Shown piece after piece: positions 43,951-53,072 of a stretch of 64,000 bases of DNA; position 1 is the stretch's first letter; the number at the start of each line of letters is the position of its first letter. The stretch spans positions 4,216,001 to 4,280,000 of the forward strand of contig OY970164.1 of the NCBI GenBank assembly GCA_963706555.1, read 5' to 3'. The stretch comes from Bog-473 sp963706555. Lineage in GTDB: Bacteria; Actinomycetota; Acidimicrobiia; Acidimicrobiales; RAAP-2. The translations under genes and the position numbers were made by a program. The notes below the pieces were generated by a model. The model saw only the letters and a program-made list of their open reading frames with translations. It was not told the DNA's origin and ran no database searches.

Positions 43951-45041
43951 CCGTTGCCCCAAGGAGTGCTGACAAGGAAGACGGCACGCTCTCCCTCGAA
44001 GAGGGCGATCGAGTCGTCGTGTCCGGAGCAGCCGGTTTCATCGGCTCGGCGGTTGTCCGCGCCCTGCTCGCTCGGGGCGCCCGGGTGAGGGCCCTCGTCG
44101 AACCTGAGGGCGATGGCCGAAACCTCGAAGGTCTCGATGTCGAGCGCTTCGCACTCGATGCACGCGACGCCGACGGCGTCATCGCGGCATGCGCCGATGC
44201 CCGTTTCATCTTCCACCTCGCAGCGATGTACCGTTTCTGGGCCAAGAACCCGAAGGATTTCTACGACGTCAACGTCGGTGGTGCCCTCAACTTCATGGAA
44301 GCAGCCCGCCGGGGGGGCTGTGAGCGGGTCATCTACACAAGCACCGTGGGCGTCATCGGACTCGAGGGTGCCTCCCGGGGTCGGGCGGCGGACGAGACCC
44401 GGTACGCCGATATCGCCCACCTCTTCGGACTGTACAAAAGAACGAAATATGTGGCCGAACATGAAGTGCTGCGGGCGGCCGCGCAGGGGGTTCCGGTCTC
44501 CCTTGTCCTTCCGACGTTTCCGCTCGGTCCCCGAGACAGAAGACCGACGCCAACCGGAAAACTTGTCACGGAATTCCTCAACGGCCGAGTTCCGGCATTC
44601 GTCGATACGACCCTGAACGTCGTCCATGTGGACGACCTCGCCACCGGCCACCTGCTCGCGCTCGAGCGGGGCGCCGTAGGACGCAGCTACATCGTGGGCG
44701 GAGAGAACATGAGTATGGGATCGTTTCTCGCCCGGCTCGCTGCGTGCACGGGATTGCCGGCGCCGACGGTCCAAGTCCCGAAGGGCGTCGCTCTCGCTGT
44801 CGGGGCTCTGTCCCAGTTTGTGGAGGGACGCGTCCTCCGACGTGAGCCGAGCGTCGCTCTCGAATCAGCCCGGATGTCGACCACGAACATGATGTTCGAC
44901 GACACGCGGGCCCGGAGGGAGCTCGGCTACTCCCCCCGCCCCGCCGCCGCCGCACTCGAGGATTCGGCTCGTTGGTTCGTAGCCCACGGCTACGTCAACG
45001 AACGACGTTCGGCCCGGATCAGGTTTTCTGCCTCAGCCTGA
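43947..45041 (+). CDS. HpnA-like NAD-dependent sugar epimerase / dihydroflavonol-reductase-like SDR
   Basis: A 364-residue extended SDR. VVVSGAAGFIGSAVVRALLARG binds NAD, VNVGGALNFMEAARRGGCERVIYTSTV and the catalytic Y in YKRTKYVAEHE follow, and LVLPTFPLGPRDRRPTPTG with VVHVDDLATGHLLALE are hallmarks of the hopanoid-associated sugar epimerase group HpnA. In that group the substrate is not firmly known. ATG 43947 overlaps the aminotransferase stop. The set ATP-grasp, aminotransferase, epimerase suggests building of an amino- or glyco-lipid head group; that is inference. Confidence 0.85.
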   Translation: MTVAPRSADKEDGTLSLEEGDRVVVSGAAGFIGSAVVRALLARGARVRALVEPEGDGRNLEGLDVERFALDARDADGVIAACADARFIFHLAAMYRFWAKNPKDFYDVNVGGALNFMEAARRGGCERVIYTSTVGVIGLEGASRGRAADETRYADIAHLFGLYKRTKYVAEHEVLRAAAQGVPVSLVLPTFPLGPRDRRPTPTGKLVTEFLNGRVPAFVDTTLNVVHVDDLATGHLLALERGAVGRSYIVGGENMSMGSFLARLAACTGLPAPTVQVPKGVALAVGALSQFVEGRVLRREPSVALESARMSTTNMMFDDTRARRELGYSPRPAAAALEDSARWFVAHGYVNERRSARIRFSASA

Positions 45042-45055
45042 AACCGAGCATCTCC

Positions 45056-46201
45056 TTACTGCCATACCCGCACATCACGCACGGTCACAGTGGCGCCAAG
45101 GACACCGGGGCCCCCAAGGCTGTTCTCCATGAGGAGATACATAGGGCCGGTGAGCGTGATGTTCGCAGACCCCACGATGACGCCGTCGTAGACGAAGGTC
45201 ACACCGGTGGTGCTCCACAGCACACCGAAGGTGTGGGGGCCGGCCAGCGGCGCTGCGAGCGCTCCGGCCCCTCCGGGGTTCGTCAGGTTGGACGGGCTGG
45301 AGCCGGTTATCCCGTGCCACTCCGCATTGCCGAAACCTTCCATGACGTCGATCTCACCGGTCATCGGCCAGTTCTGCCCGGTCAACCACAGAGCGGGCCA
45401 GTTGGCGATCTGGCCGCCGGTCGTGGGCAGTGTGGCCTTGTACTCGACGTAGACCGGATGACCGGGCGTGGGGGCGATCTGGAAGCCCGTGTGGCCCGGC
45501 TGCCCGTCATCGGGATTAGTGCTGACGATGCCACCGGTGCTGTTGCCAGCCAGGGTCAGGGCCAGGCCGTTCGGTCCCACGGCCACATTGGATTCCTCCA
45601 TGACGGTGTTGTTCGACACCTGGCCGTTGCCGAACCAGGTCGGCGACCACAGACTCTCATTCAACGCCCCCGTGTTGAATTCGTCGTCGAGGACCAAATG
45701 GGTGGGGGCTCCGACGCCGGCAGGGGCATTGGGGATCATCGCGCCGGGGCCGGCAATCGCCGCCGGAGTGGGCGGCGTCGGTGCCGGTGCCGGAGCGGCA
45801 GCTGCGACCGGCGCACGCAAGGTCGTGGTCGTCCTGGGAGCAACCACCACTCGGGGCGGCGTCGCAGTCGTTGTGGTGACCGGCACCGTCGACGTCGTTG
45901 TTGTCGAGGTTGGCGGCGCTGCTTGGTGCCCGGACCGGAAGAGCGACGGGCGGGATGGATCGGCGGACCGCATCCCCTTGGCGGATGCCGAGTCGGCCGA
46001 GCGGCCTGTAGTTGCGCGACCATCCACCCCCGAAGACGAGGCACCTGCTACAACTCCTGTTGTGACAGCAAAGACGCCTACCGCTGCAGCCAGTGGCGAG
46101 ACCCGACCGTTTGACGGGGACCTCCTGGCCTTCGGCGGTGTCGTCCTGGCATGGGCAGGACGTTTCTTGGCATGAGCCGGAGTTCTCTTATGACGAGGCA
46201 A
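45056..46201 (-). CDS. Exported GH16-family glycoside hydrolase (left copy)
   Basis: A 381-residue protein with a basic N-terminus (PRHKRTPAHAKKRPAHAR), a hydrophobic stretch VSPLAAAVGVFAVTTGVVAG (signal or anchor), a Thr/Pro/Ala-rich linker, and a concanavalin-like GH16 domain. The catalytic motif reads GEIDVMEGFGN (E-I-D-x-x-E), and WPALWLTGQNWP is the usual neighbour. GH16 enzymes cut beta-1,3/1,4-glucans and galactans. TTG 46201 was chosen (AAGGA upstream); GTG 46258 would add 19 residues. Positions 45105-45735 are an apparently identical repeat of the right copy. It ends the glycan island on the left. Confidence 0.85.
   Translation of the reverse strand: MPRHKRTPAHAKKRPAHARTTPPKARRSPSNGRVSPLAAAVGVFAVTTGVVAGASSSGVDGRATTGRSADSASAKGMRSADPSRPSLFRSGHQAAPPTSTTTTSTVPVTTTTATPPRVVVAPRTTTTLRAPVAAAAPAPAPTPPTPAAIAGPGAMIPNAPAGVGAPTHLVLDDEFNTGALNESLWSPTWFGNGQVSNNTVMEESNVAVGPNGLALTLAGNSTGGIVSTNPDDGQPGHTGFQIAPTPGHPVYVEYKATLPTTGGQIANWPALWLTGQNWPMTGEIDVMEGFGNAEWHGITGSSPSNLTNPGGAGALAAPLAGPHTFGVLWSTTGVTFVYDGVIVGSANITLTGPMYLLMENSLGGPGVLGATVTVRDVRVWQ
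45105..45735 (-). repeat. 631-bp direct repeat, left copy (within GH16 gene)
   Basis: The stretch from CCGGGGCCCCCAAGG to GCATTGGGGA recurs at 62537-63167 in the same orientation, with no difference I could find. Both flanks diverge sharply. It covers most of the GH16 catalytic domain. Confidence 0.9.
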
Positions 46202-46356
46202 AACGAATATTTTCCTTTCACTCTTGGGAGGTTGGCCGCGCAAAGCAGCAGATAGCACAGATCACCAATTGGGCGCGCCCCGCTACGGGGTACTGCCGGC
46301 GTTGCGTCTCCACCGCACGCATGTTTGCTGGGATCCCCAGCACGTGAGAGAAGAAG

Positions 46357-46614
46357 CTAGCGGGACATTGGTACTTGGTCCAATGCAGCACCTGACGCGT
46401 TGCCAACCTGATACTCCCCACGGCCTTCCCTATAGAGGGCAACGTGCACGTTCCGGCACACGGCTGGTTTTGCATGAAACGGCCCGAGACCAGGCATTTT
46501 CTGCGGCACTTCGCCGGGATAACCGAACGAGACGCGGGATCGAAAAGGCATGTATTCACGCAAATCCTCAGGAAATTCACGGTAGGAGGCGCCTGCCCGA
46601 AACTGAATCTTCAT
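46357..46614 (-). CDS. Possible small hypothetical protein
   Basis: An 85-codon frame, starting MKIQFRAGASYREFPEDLREYMPF, with GGAGGAGAAG about 9-14 nt before ATG 46614. Composition is protein-like, but no family, motif or membrane segment is seen, and it is surrounded by non-coding sequence. It may be a relic. Low confidence. Confidence 0.22.
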   Translation of the reverse strand: MKIQFRAGASYREFPEDLREYMPFRSRVSFGYPGEVPQKMPGLGPFHAKPAVCRNVHVALYREGRGEYQVGNASGAALDQVPMSR

Positions 46615-46790
46615 ATTCGATCTTCTCCTCCTGCCCAACAAGGGGCCCAAGAATTGCGCGGAGTCAGGAGATTCCCAAGAGACTCTCACCCGCCTCCGTC
46701 AAATTCCGTCCCGACCCTCGACTCCCCGATCACAAGACCAGATATCGATCATCACGTCTTGGGGGAGTTCATCGCCGGCGTCACGCCGTG

Positions 46791-46837
46791 ATCACCCCTT
46801 CACCGTCGGCACGCTTCGGCAGACGCCGAGGGGTGAT
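46791..46837. repeat. Inverted repeat in the gene-poor region
   Basis: ATCACCCC at 46791-46798 and GGGGTGAT at 46830-46837 pair perfectly, with an inner TCGGC/GCCGA pair. It could be a terminator or a protein-binding site about 300 bp before the flippase. Confidence 0.45.
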
Positions 46838-47140
46838 GAGATTTGCAGTCTCGGCACATAAAACAGGGATTTCATCGGACGTTTCCGCTCCAGACGCCAT
46901 CCAGGGAGGTCAAAGCCCAACCTCTTGCCCGAGGAGTCGGCTGGACGCGCCGAGCAGTCCGGCCGGGCGAGAAACCCTGTCTCCGAAGTACCACCCGTGG
47001 TCGGTCCGGGCTCCGGGCCCGGCTCGGCGTCGACCACCCGTCCTTGCGAGGAGGCGCCGGGGGCGCGAACATCCTGGCCACCTGCGCCATTTGGTCACCG
47101 GTACAGCATTTCGCCCGCGCTACAGTTCCATTTCCCGAAT

Positions 47141-48433
47141 ATGAGCAGTCTCGGAAACAACGAGCCACCGCGATGGGGTGGACACCTCATCCAAAATGCC
47201 ATTGCGCTCATGCTTTCTTCCGGTGGCACGGCCGTCCTCGGCGTCGTGTTTTGGGCCGTCGCCGCGCGTTTGGCGTCGCCCTACGAGGTCGGTCGGGCCT
47301 CGGCGCAGATCGCCGCCATGGTCCTTCTGGCAAACATCGCGCAGCTCAGCTTTGGCTCCATCTTCGATCGCTTCCTGCCGATTGCGGGCGAAAGGACCCG
47401 GAGCTTTGTCACCCGGGCGTACTTCATGGTTACGGCGGTCGCTCTCGTCGCGGGCATCGTGTACGTCTCAGCGGGTTTCGGCGAGAAGTTCATCCCGAGC
47501 TCCTTGACGTGGCGCGCACTCTTCGTCATTGCGGTCGTTCTGTGGACGATCTTCATCCTGCAGGACTCCGTATTGACCAGTCTCCGAGCGACCCGATGGG
47601 TCCCGGTCGAAAACATCCTGTTTTCCGCCGCCAAACTCGCCCTGCTTCCGGCGGCTCTCGCGGTCTTTGCCCACCAGGGCCTCTTCCTGGCATGGACTGC
47701 ACCCGTTGCAGTGGCGGTCGCAGTAGTCAGTTGGTATCTGTTCACCAACCGCATCCCACGACACGTGGCGACGAATTTCTCCAGCGAGCGTTTTCCAGGG
47801 GCACGGGAGATCGCATCACTCGCTGTCGCCCAGTACGCCACCGGCCTGATCATCGTCTTCGAGGCACAACTCGTCGTCCTGATCGTCATCGACAAGTTGG
47901 GTGCGACTGCCTCAGCTCACGCCTACCTGCCGGGACTGATCGCGAACAGCGTCGAAATATTGCTCTACAACCTCGTCACGTCGTTTCTCGTCGAGGCATC
48001 GACCGAACCCCAGGCGTTGCGCGCACAGGCCAAGATCACGCTCCGCGCCGGGCTGATCGTCCTCGTGCCGTCCGTCACCATCGGATTGATCTTCGCTCCC
48101 GAAATCTTGAGATTGTTCGGTCCCTCGTACGTCCTCCATGGCACGACGCTTCTTCGTATGTTGTTACTTTCGCAGCCCTTTCTCGGCGTGACAGCCTTCT
48201 ACACCTCATTCGCGTGGATCGACAGGCGTCTCTGGCGATTAGCGGTGCGCGAGCTCATCACGGGCATCGTGTTCTTCGGGACCCTTCTCGCCCTCATCGG
48301 CCACTTCGGGATCCTGGCCGTCGGAATTGCATCACTCGTTTCCTCGGGCCTCCAGGCCATCTTCTTCCTACCCCTCCTGATCATTCGCTATCGCGCCACC
48401 ACGAGGGTGACGGGCTCGGACGAAACGCCGTGA
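47141..48433 (+). CDS. Polysaccharide flippase-like membrane protein (Wzx/MATE-like)
   Basis: A 430-residue polytopic protein with about 12 hydrophobic segments. LIQNAIALMLSSGGTAVLGVVFWAVAARLASPYEVGRASAQ is the typical first half of oligosaccharide flippases, and EILRLFGPSYVLHGTTLLRML matches the conserved mid-domain segment (LFG.xY). It should move lipid-linked glycan units across the membrane. ATG 47141 is chosen; TACAGT lies 14 nt upstream. It is paralogous in layout to the second flippase at 58734. Confidence 0.82.
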   Translation: MSSLGNNEPPRWGGHLIQNAIALMLSSGGTAVLGVVFWAVAARLASPYEVGRASAQIAAMVLLANIAQLSFGSIFDRFLPIAGERTRSFVTRAYFMVTAVALVAGIVYVSAGFGEKFIPSSLTWRALFVIAVVLWTIFILQDSVLTSLRATRWVPVENILFSAAKLALLPAALAVFAHQGLFLAWTAPVAVAVAVVSWYLFTNRIPRHVATNFSSERFPGAREIASLAVAQYATGLIIVFEAQLVVLIVIDKLGATASAHAYLPGLIANSVEILLYNLVTSFLVEASTEPQALRAQAKITLRAGLIVLVPSVTIGLIFAPEILRLFGPSYVLHGTTLLRMLLLSQPFLGVTAFYTSFAWIDRRLWRLAVRELITGIVFFGTLLALIGHFGILAVGIASLVSSGLQAIFFLPLLIIRYRATTRVTGSDETP

Positions 48434-48462
48434 AGGGTCGGCCCTCGCTCAGGTCTTCGGCC

Positions 48463-49632
48463 TCACACGAACCGAGGCTCGGGGAGCGGAACGTAGAGGC
48501 GCGGCGTCCAGTCGCTTCCCTCTGCGGCTTCGTGAAGTTGCTTGCTCACCTCATCGATGATGTCCCACGTCAACACGACGACTTCGTCCGGCCGCCGTCT
48601 CAGGAGCTCGCCCGGTGCATAGATCGGGATCCGCGTACCGGGGAGCCGTCTGCCTTCTTTGTGAGGCGAGAGGTCAACGGTGTAGGGCAAGAGGGCCTCA
48701 TCGATACCGGCCAACGCAACCAGGACCGGCGCCTTGGAGGGCGCCCCGTAGCCGGCGACGCTAATGCCGGCGTCACGTGCGCCGATCAAGTGGTCCCGGA
48801 ACGTTCCTGCGACCGCTAATCCTCGACGTCCGAAGTCTGCCAGTTTTCCCCCATCATCGAGACCTGTCGCCCGTTCCGCTGCGAGGACCTTCTCGACGCT
48901 GGCATCGACGTTCGGGTGGTCCTGCAAGCGCCCAGCAGTCACCCGCAAGCTTCCTCCGAAGATTGGCACCTGCACGGCACGCGTCACGACCATGCCGTGC
49001 CGACTGAGCAGCTCCTTGATGCTCAGCAGCGAGAAATAGACCCAATGGCCGTGGCGAATTGTGTCAATTTGCGCCTCCTTGACGAGAGGTAACAGGTGGT
49101 GGAATTCGAGGACCAATCGCCCTCCCTCGGCAAGCCGAGCTGCGTGGGCGGCGAGCGGCAAGGAAAGCTCCGCTTCATGCGCCAAGGCGTGGACATCGAC
49201 GACGAGGTCTGCCGTCTCGTGAGGTTCGCGGGGCGCCAACCCTTCTGCGATGAACGCGTCCAACCACGAACCTCCATGATGGCTGTCGAGCTCGATGATC
49301 GTGTGCCCTGCCGAGAGACCTTCCGTCCTCACCACATCGATTGCCGACTCCGCCGCGTGGAGCCGGGACGTTTGTGATTCGACGGCGAGGGGAGGCTCTG
49401 GCGTTGGATAGACGTCGGGGCCGAGTTGAGCCAAGTAACAGTCCTCACACAAGAAGAGACGCAAGGGCCAGCGTGGATCCTCGTTGGCATCGCCAACCAG
49501 GGGAAACCAATCGGACGCGGGCACGACCCCAAAGTCGACAACCGCAGACGTCTGTGTCGAGGCACAGCCTCGACACAGCAGGCCAGAGGATCCTGGATCA
49601 CCTTGTCGTGTCATGGATGTATCATGACCCAT
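48463..49632 (-). CDS. Zinc-domain C-methyltransferase homologue with altered active site
   Basis: A 389-residue protein with the three-part layout of sugar C-methyltransferases (TylCIII/TcaB9 type): N-terminal Zn finger (LLCRGC and FLCEDC), central SAM domain, and C-terminal NAD-like domain with SVAGYGAPSKAP and TVDLSPHKEGRRLPGTRIPI. Compared with the paralogue at 55910, the SAM motif is degenerate (IIELDSHHG against VVEVASNDG), and the catalytic TIYHEHFSYLS region has become TIRHGHWVYFS, with the Tyr and Glu lost. It may be inactive or have another substrate. ATG 49614 is an alternative start. Confidence 0.78.
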   Translation of the reverse strand: MGHDTSMTRQGDPGSSGLLCRGCASTQTSAVVDFGVVPASDWFPLVGDANEDPRWPLRLFLCEDCYLAQLGPDVYPTPEPPLAVESQTSRLHAAESAIDVVRTEGLSAGHTIIELDSHHGGSWLDAFIAEGLAPREPHETADLVVDVHALAHEAELSLPLAAHAARLAEGGRLVLEFHHLLPLVKEAQIDTIRHGHWVYFSLLSIKELLSRHGMVVTRAVQVPIFGGSLRVTAGRLQDHPNVDASVEKVLAAERATGLDDGGKLADFGRRGLAVAGTFRDHLIGARDAGISVAGYGAPSKAPVLVALAGIDEALLPYTVDLSPHKEGRRLPGTRIPIYAPGELLRRRPDEVVVLTWDIIDEVSKQLHEAAEGSDWTPRLYVPLPEPRFV

Positions 49633-49704
49633 TCCTCAAGAGCCCATCTCACCCTAACTGGAAATATTCACCGTTTGGCAACGAACTGCGACCCTGGGGG
49701 ACCT

Positions 49705-50252
49705 TTGGAGACCAACGAGACCGAACTGACCGGAGTCCTCCTCTTCACCCCGCTCCTCACAGAGATGACAGGGGGATGTTCTCTCGGACATTTGACGCCG
49801 ATGTGGTGCGTGCAGCCGGAATCGATCCGTGCGCATTTGTGCAAGACAGCCTGTCGCGGTCGGTCAAGGGGGTCATCCGAGGTCTCCATCTACGATCAGG
49901 CGAGGGGGAGGCGAAGATCGTTCGCTGTTCGGCCGGCGCCATTTTCGATGTGGTCGTGGACCTTCGCCCCCAGTCCCCCACGTTCCGTCGATGGACCTCC
50001 TTCGATTTGAGCGGGGAGTCGCAATTGTCGATCTACATTCCCGCCGGTTGCGCCCATGGCTTCCAGGCCCTCAGCGATATCGCAGATATCACCTATCGCA
50101 TCGATCGGGCGCACGACCCGTCCGAAGACGTCGCGATTGCCTGGAACGACCCGGAGCTGGCTCTTCCGTGGCCAGCTCCCCCGACGGCGATGTCAGAGCG
50201 CGACATGGCCGCACCCCCCCTTTCCACAGTGCTGTCCCAGCTTGGCCTGTAG
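49705..50252 (+). pseudogene. rfbC: dTDP-4-dehydrorhamnose 3,5-epimerase-like protein, interrupted by one frameshift
   Basis: With one C restored near 49758, TTG 49705 (GGGGGA upstream) gives a 182-residue RfbC-type cupin: TELTGVLLFTPLL then HRDDRGMFSRTFDA. The rest is intact: GVIRGLHLRSGEGEAKIVRCSAG (active-site His and Lys), IYIPAGCAHGFQAL and ITYRIDRAHDPSEDVAIAWNDP. RfbC-type enzymes epimerise C3/C5 of 4-keto-6-deoxy sugars. Without the repair, the frame containing the core has no sensible N-terminus. The alternative, a shorter real start, would lose the first strand. It is divergent from the C-methyltransferase homologue. Confidence 0.75.
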
Positions 50253-50297
50253 TTGTGAGGCGAGGGAGCTCGTTGATGAAAGCGACGTCCTGATCGG

Positions 50298-51002
50298 TCA
50301 CCTCATCTGACGCCAGGTCGGCTTCACCTCGAACTCAGTGATGTGTGCGTCGGCCGGCGCCGATGTGACCCAAAGTATTGCTTCGGCCACCCAGCTTGCA
50401 CGCAAGTAATTCTCAGGTTCGTAAGGTCGACCTTCGGCCGCGAGGACTGCTCGTTGCAATTTCGTCGCGACTCGCCCAGGGTAGACGCTCGTCACCCGAA
50501 TACCGTTGTTCAGCTCTTCTTCATGAAGAGCGTCGGCGAAGGATTTCAGTGCCGCTTTGCTGGCCGCGTACGCGGCCCGGGTCGCCGGTGAGCCAGACAC
50601 GGCCGTGGAGTTCACGATGACGACCCGACCCCGGCTTGCTCGCAGAGCGGGCAACAGACGACGAGTCAATTCAGCCACGCCAAAAAGGTTGACTTCGAAT
50701 ACCTCCCTCCAGATGCTTATCGGCGAATCGGAGATGGGGCCATAGGCAAACAATCCTGCGCAATGCACAAGAAGGCTCAACTCAGACAGTTGTGGAGGCA
50801 ACTCGGAGGTGGCCTGCAGATCGGACAGATCGACCGGCCAGCAAAACGATTCTGGCATTCTCTCGGCCAATTTCTGCAGCTTACCTTCGTCGCGCCCGGC
50901 GAGCCCGACGTTGTACTGGTCAGCAAGGACCGTCGCGACGGCTTCGCCGATCCCTCCGGTCGCCCCCACCACCAGAGCAACCGGCCTATGGATGTCCGTC
51001 AT
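50298..51002 (-). CDS. SDR family oxidoreductase
   Basis: A 234-residue classical SDR. ALVVGATGGIGEAVATVLA binds NAD(P), HCAG replaces NNAG, and the catalytic YAASKAALKSFADAL follows VNSTAVSGSPAT. EVNLFGVAELTRRLL is also typical. It should reduce or oxidise a keto or alcohol group, possibly of a sugar or lipid in the island. TAAGCT lies 9 nt upstream of ATG 51002, a near-leaderless -10. It is convergent with the RfbC-like gene. Confidence 0.85.
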   Translation of the reverse strand: MTDIHRPVALVVGATGGIGEAVATVLADQYNVGLAGRDEGKLQKLAERMPESFCWPVDLSDLQATSELPPQLSELSLLVHCAGLFAYGPISDSPISIWREVFEVNLFGVAELTRRLLPALRASRGRVVIVNSTAVSGSPATRAAYAASKAALKSFADALHEEELNNGIRVTSVYPGRVATKLQRAVLAAEGRPYEPENYLRASWVAEAILWVTSAPADAHITEFEVKPTWRQMR

Positions 51003-51207
51003 GATCGGGGCAGCTTAGCAACGGGCCCCCAAGAGTGGCCGGAATCAGACGGCCGCCAAGGGCCGACCGAACTCGTCATCTGTCACCCCTCTCAGATCAA
51101 CGGGCGGCACACGAGTGGGGCTTCGGTGTCAGAGGTGACAGCGGTGCATCCGCATCGAGCAATTGGTTCGCATACCCCCGTTCGGTGCAGAAACCTGTCT
51201 GCCCAGC

Positions 51208-52155
51208 CTACGTTGCCAAGTAGTCCCGGAAGCCTTTTACAGCGCTACTCACCGCACCAGACATCTGACTGAGGTGACCTCCGCCGCTCGGTGCTCTGAC
51301 AAGGTCAATGAGCGGGAAGGCCTTGCCAGGCACACCCGAGGCTGCCGGCCACAGGAGTTGTCGAGATCCTCGTTCGGCGGCGTCTACTGACGCAGAATGC
51401 ACAAGGGCCGCATACGGCTCGGACGCCAGCTCACCAACGTGACGCCAGACGACAGAGGTCCCCGCTCCATGAATCACGAGCACGCCAGGTCCGGGTCGGT
51501 CTCGTCTGTCAGCGACGTGGAGCGTCAAGCGACCTGCTCGCGCAGAAGCATCAATGGCCGACGCGAAGAAGGCTGCCGAGCGAGGCGAGGGGGCGTGACC
51601 AAGCCACTGGGGACCTGACTCCGCAAGGAGATCGACACACTCGTCTGGGTTGGTCACCCGGCGGATCGAGTCGAACTCGGCTGTCGGTGGGACGATCAGA
51701 TCGTCAAGAGGGACAGCGACGAGCTCGAAACCGACGTGGTCGGACAGGACCATGGAACATGAAGTCGCAGCCTCGTAGGCATGTGCGAGGTTGAGAGGTA
51801 CAGCCGTAAAGTCAATCTGTTTCCCCGTGGAGAGAATGTGTTCCATGAGGAGCGAAGCCACATCCTCACGGTCATCGGCCACAAGAAGCTGGTGGTACGT
51901 GTTGACCTCGTTGCCTAGAAAACGGAGCAAGTGACGGCCGATATCCCCGACACGGTCGTAGATAAGCGCAAGTCCGACGAGAATGCCAGCTTCTTCAACA
52001 GCGATCGACGCTATCCGGCCCCAACCCGCCTCGTACCACCAAGGGAGGCAGAACGTCGGCCAGGCGAATGGTGACGCATCCACGTGAGATGCAAGCTCAC
52101 TCCAGCCCTGAAGACTGCCGAGCTGCTCCCAAGTCGAGAAAGTGGATACCTTCAT
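51208..52155 (-). CDS. GNAT-type acyltransferase of the CelD/BcsL group
   Basis: A 315-residue protein. The N-terminus TFSTWEQLGSLQGWSELASHVDASPFAWPTFCLPWWYEAGWGR fits the CelD/BioF2-like acetyltransferases found in polysaccharide loci, with a second GNAT-like half ending VSSAVKGFRDYLAT. It probably acylates a sugar of the surface glycan. ATG 52155 overlaps the stop of the glycosyltransferase (ATGA), so the two are translated together. The assignment rests on overall pattern rather than catalytic motifs. Confidence 0.65.
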   Translation of the reverse strand: MKVSTFSTWEQLGSLQGWSELASHVDASPFAWPTFCLPWWYEAGWGRIASIAVEEAGILVGLALIYDRVGDIGRHLLRFLGNEVNTYHQLLVADDREDVASLLMEHILSTGKQIDFTAVPLNLAHAYEAATSCSMVLSDHVGFELVAVPLDDLIVPPTAEFDSIRRVTNPDECVDLLAESGPQWLGHAPSPRSAAFFASAIDASARAGRLTLHVADRRDRPGPGVLVIHGAGTSVVWRHVGELASEPYAALVHSASVDAAERGSRQLLWPAASGVPGKAFPLIDLVRAPSGGGHLSQMSGAVSSAVKGFRDYLAT

Positions 52156-53072
52156 TGTCCGCGCGCCCGACGCCAGCCTCTCGAGACCTTCTGGCTGACC
52201 AGCTGAGGTCCGTCGGTGGCCAGTTCCAGTCCGAATCCCGACGAGTGGCGCCCGATCCACCTCGTCAGTACGCCATAGCAGCGCGCCTTGTCCTCCCGGC
52301 TGAGGTCAGACGAAGAGATGCTCTGTCGAAGCACGACGAGAGTGTGAAAGAGCGGAAATCGGCTCGATCCCCCGAACCACTTGGCCCAGACCTGCGGGGC
52401 CCGCCCTCGGGAGATAACCGCCGTCGCCCGTTTGGGGTGCATCCGGTTCGCAAACAGATGCTCGGGCACTAATCCGAACGGCCCTTGAAATGCCAGCTCG
52501 GCCAACACGACGGCGTCTGCGGCAAAAACAGGTTGGAGCGGGCGAATCCTCTGGAGGGCTGGTCGGCGGATCACCGCAAAGCTGTAGGAGAAATCGTGCG
52601 CCCGTAGGAGAACCTGCTGGAGACGGACCCACGGACGAGGGTCAGTGAATTCGAGCTGCCGATACGATCGCATGAGCTCCTCTCCTCGCTCGTTGATGTA
52701 ACGCGTCCGGCTGTGGCAAGCGACGATTTCCGGTTGCTTTTCGAGCTCGGCGACGCAGAGCTCGAGGTAGGTGGCATCGTACACATCGTCGTGTGCGCAC
52801 CATTTGAAGTACTCCGTCTCGGGGGAAACCTGCGCGACAAAGTTGGAGTTCCATGTCGGACCGCGATTTTCTCCATGACGTAGGTACTGAACACGTGGAT
52901 CAGCCGCTTCATATGATCGGCAGATCTCTTCGGTCCCATCCGTCGATGCGTTATCGGAGATGTTCAGGACGAAATCGCCCATCGTTTGGGAAAGCAGCGA
53001 ATCGATGGTCGCCGGTAAATGGAGCTCCCCATTGTAGACGTAGAGCCCCATCGCAACCTTTTGGGGCTTCAT
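52152..53072 (-). CDS. Family 2 glycosyltransferase
   Basis: A 306-residue GT-A enzyme. VAMGLYVYNGELHLPATIDSLLSQTMGDFVLNISDNASTDGT is the classical GT2 nucleotide-binding start, YFKWCAHDDVYDATYLE carries the DDx motif for divalent metal, and a long C-terminal helical part follows. No membrane segments, so it acts on the cytosolic face. Acceptor and donor are unknown. ATG 53072 has a weak ribosome site. It heads the minus-strand pair with the CelD-like gene. Confidence 0.88.
   Translation of the reverse strand: MKPQKVAMGLYVYNGELHLPATIDSLLSQTMGDFVLNISDNASTDGTEEICRSYEAADPRVQYLRHGENRGPTWNSNFVAQVSPETEYFKWCAHDDVYDATYLELCVAELEKQPEIVACHSRTRYINERGEELMRSYRQLEFTDPRPWVRLQQVLLRAHDFSYSFAVIRRPALQRIRPLQPVFAADAVVLAELAFQGPFGLVPEHLFANRMHPKRATAVISRGRAPQVWAKWFGGSSRFPLFHTLVVLRQSISSSDLSREDKARCYGVLTRWIGRHSSGFGLELATDGPQLVSQKVSRGWRRARGQ

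Larger units (their letters stand above)
46202..47140. other. Gene-poor region between GH16 and flippase genes
   Basis: About 940 bp without a convincing gene. It holds a weak small ORF on the minus strand (46357-46614) and an inverted repeat at 46791-46837. Base composition is less GC-rich than the flanking genes, and frames here show no family similarity. It may be remnant DNA from island assembly, with the promoters of the left GH16 gene and the flippase. Confidence 0.45.
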
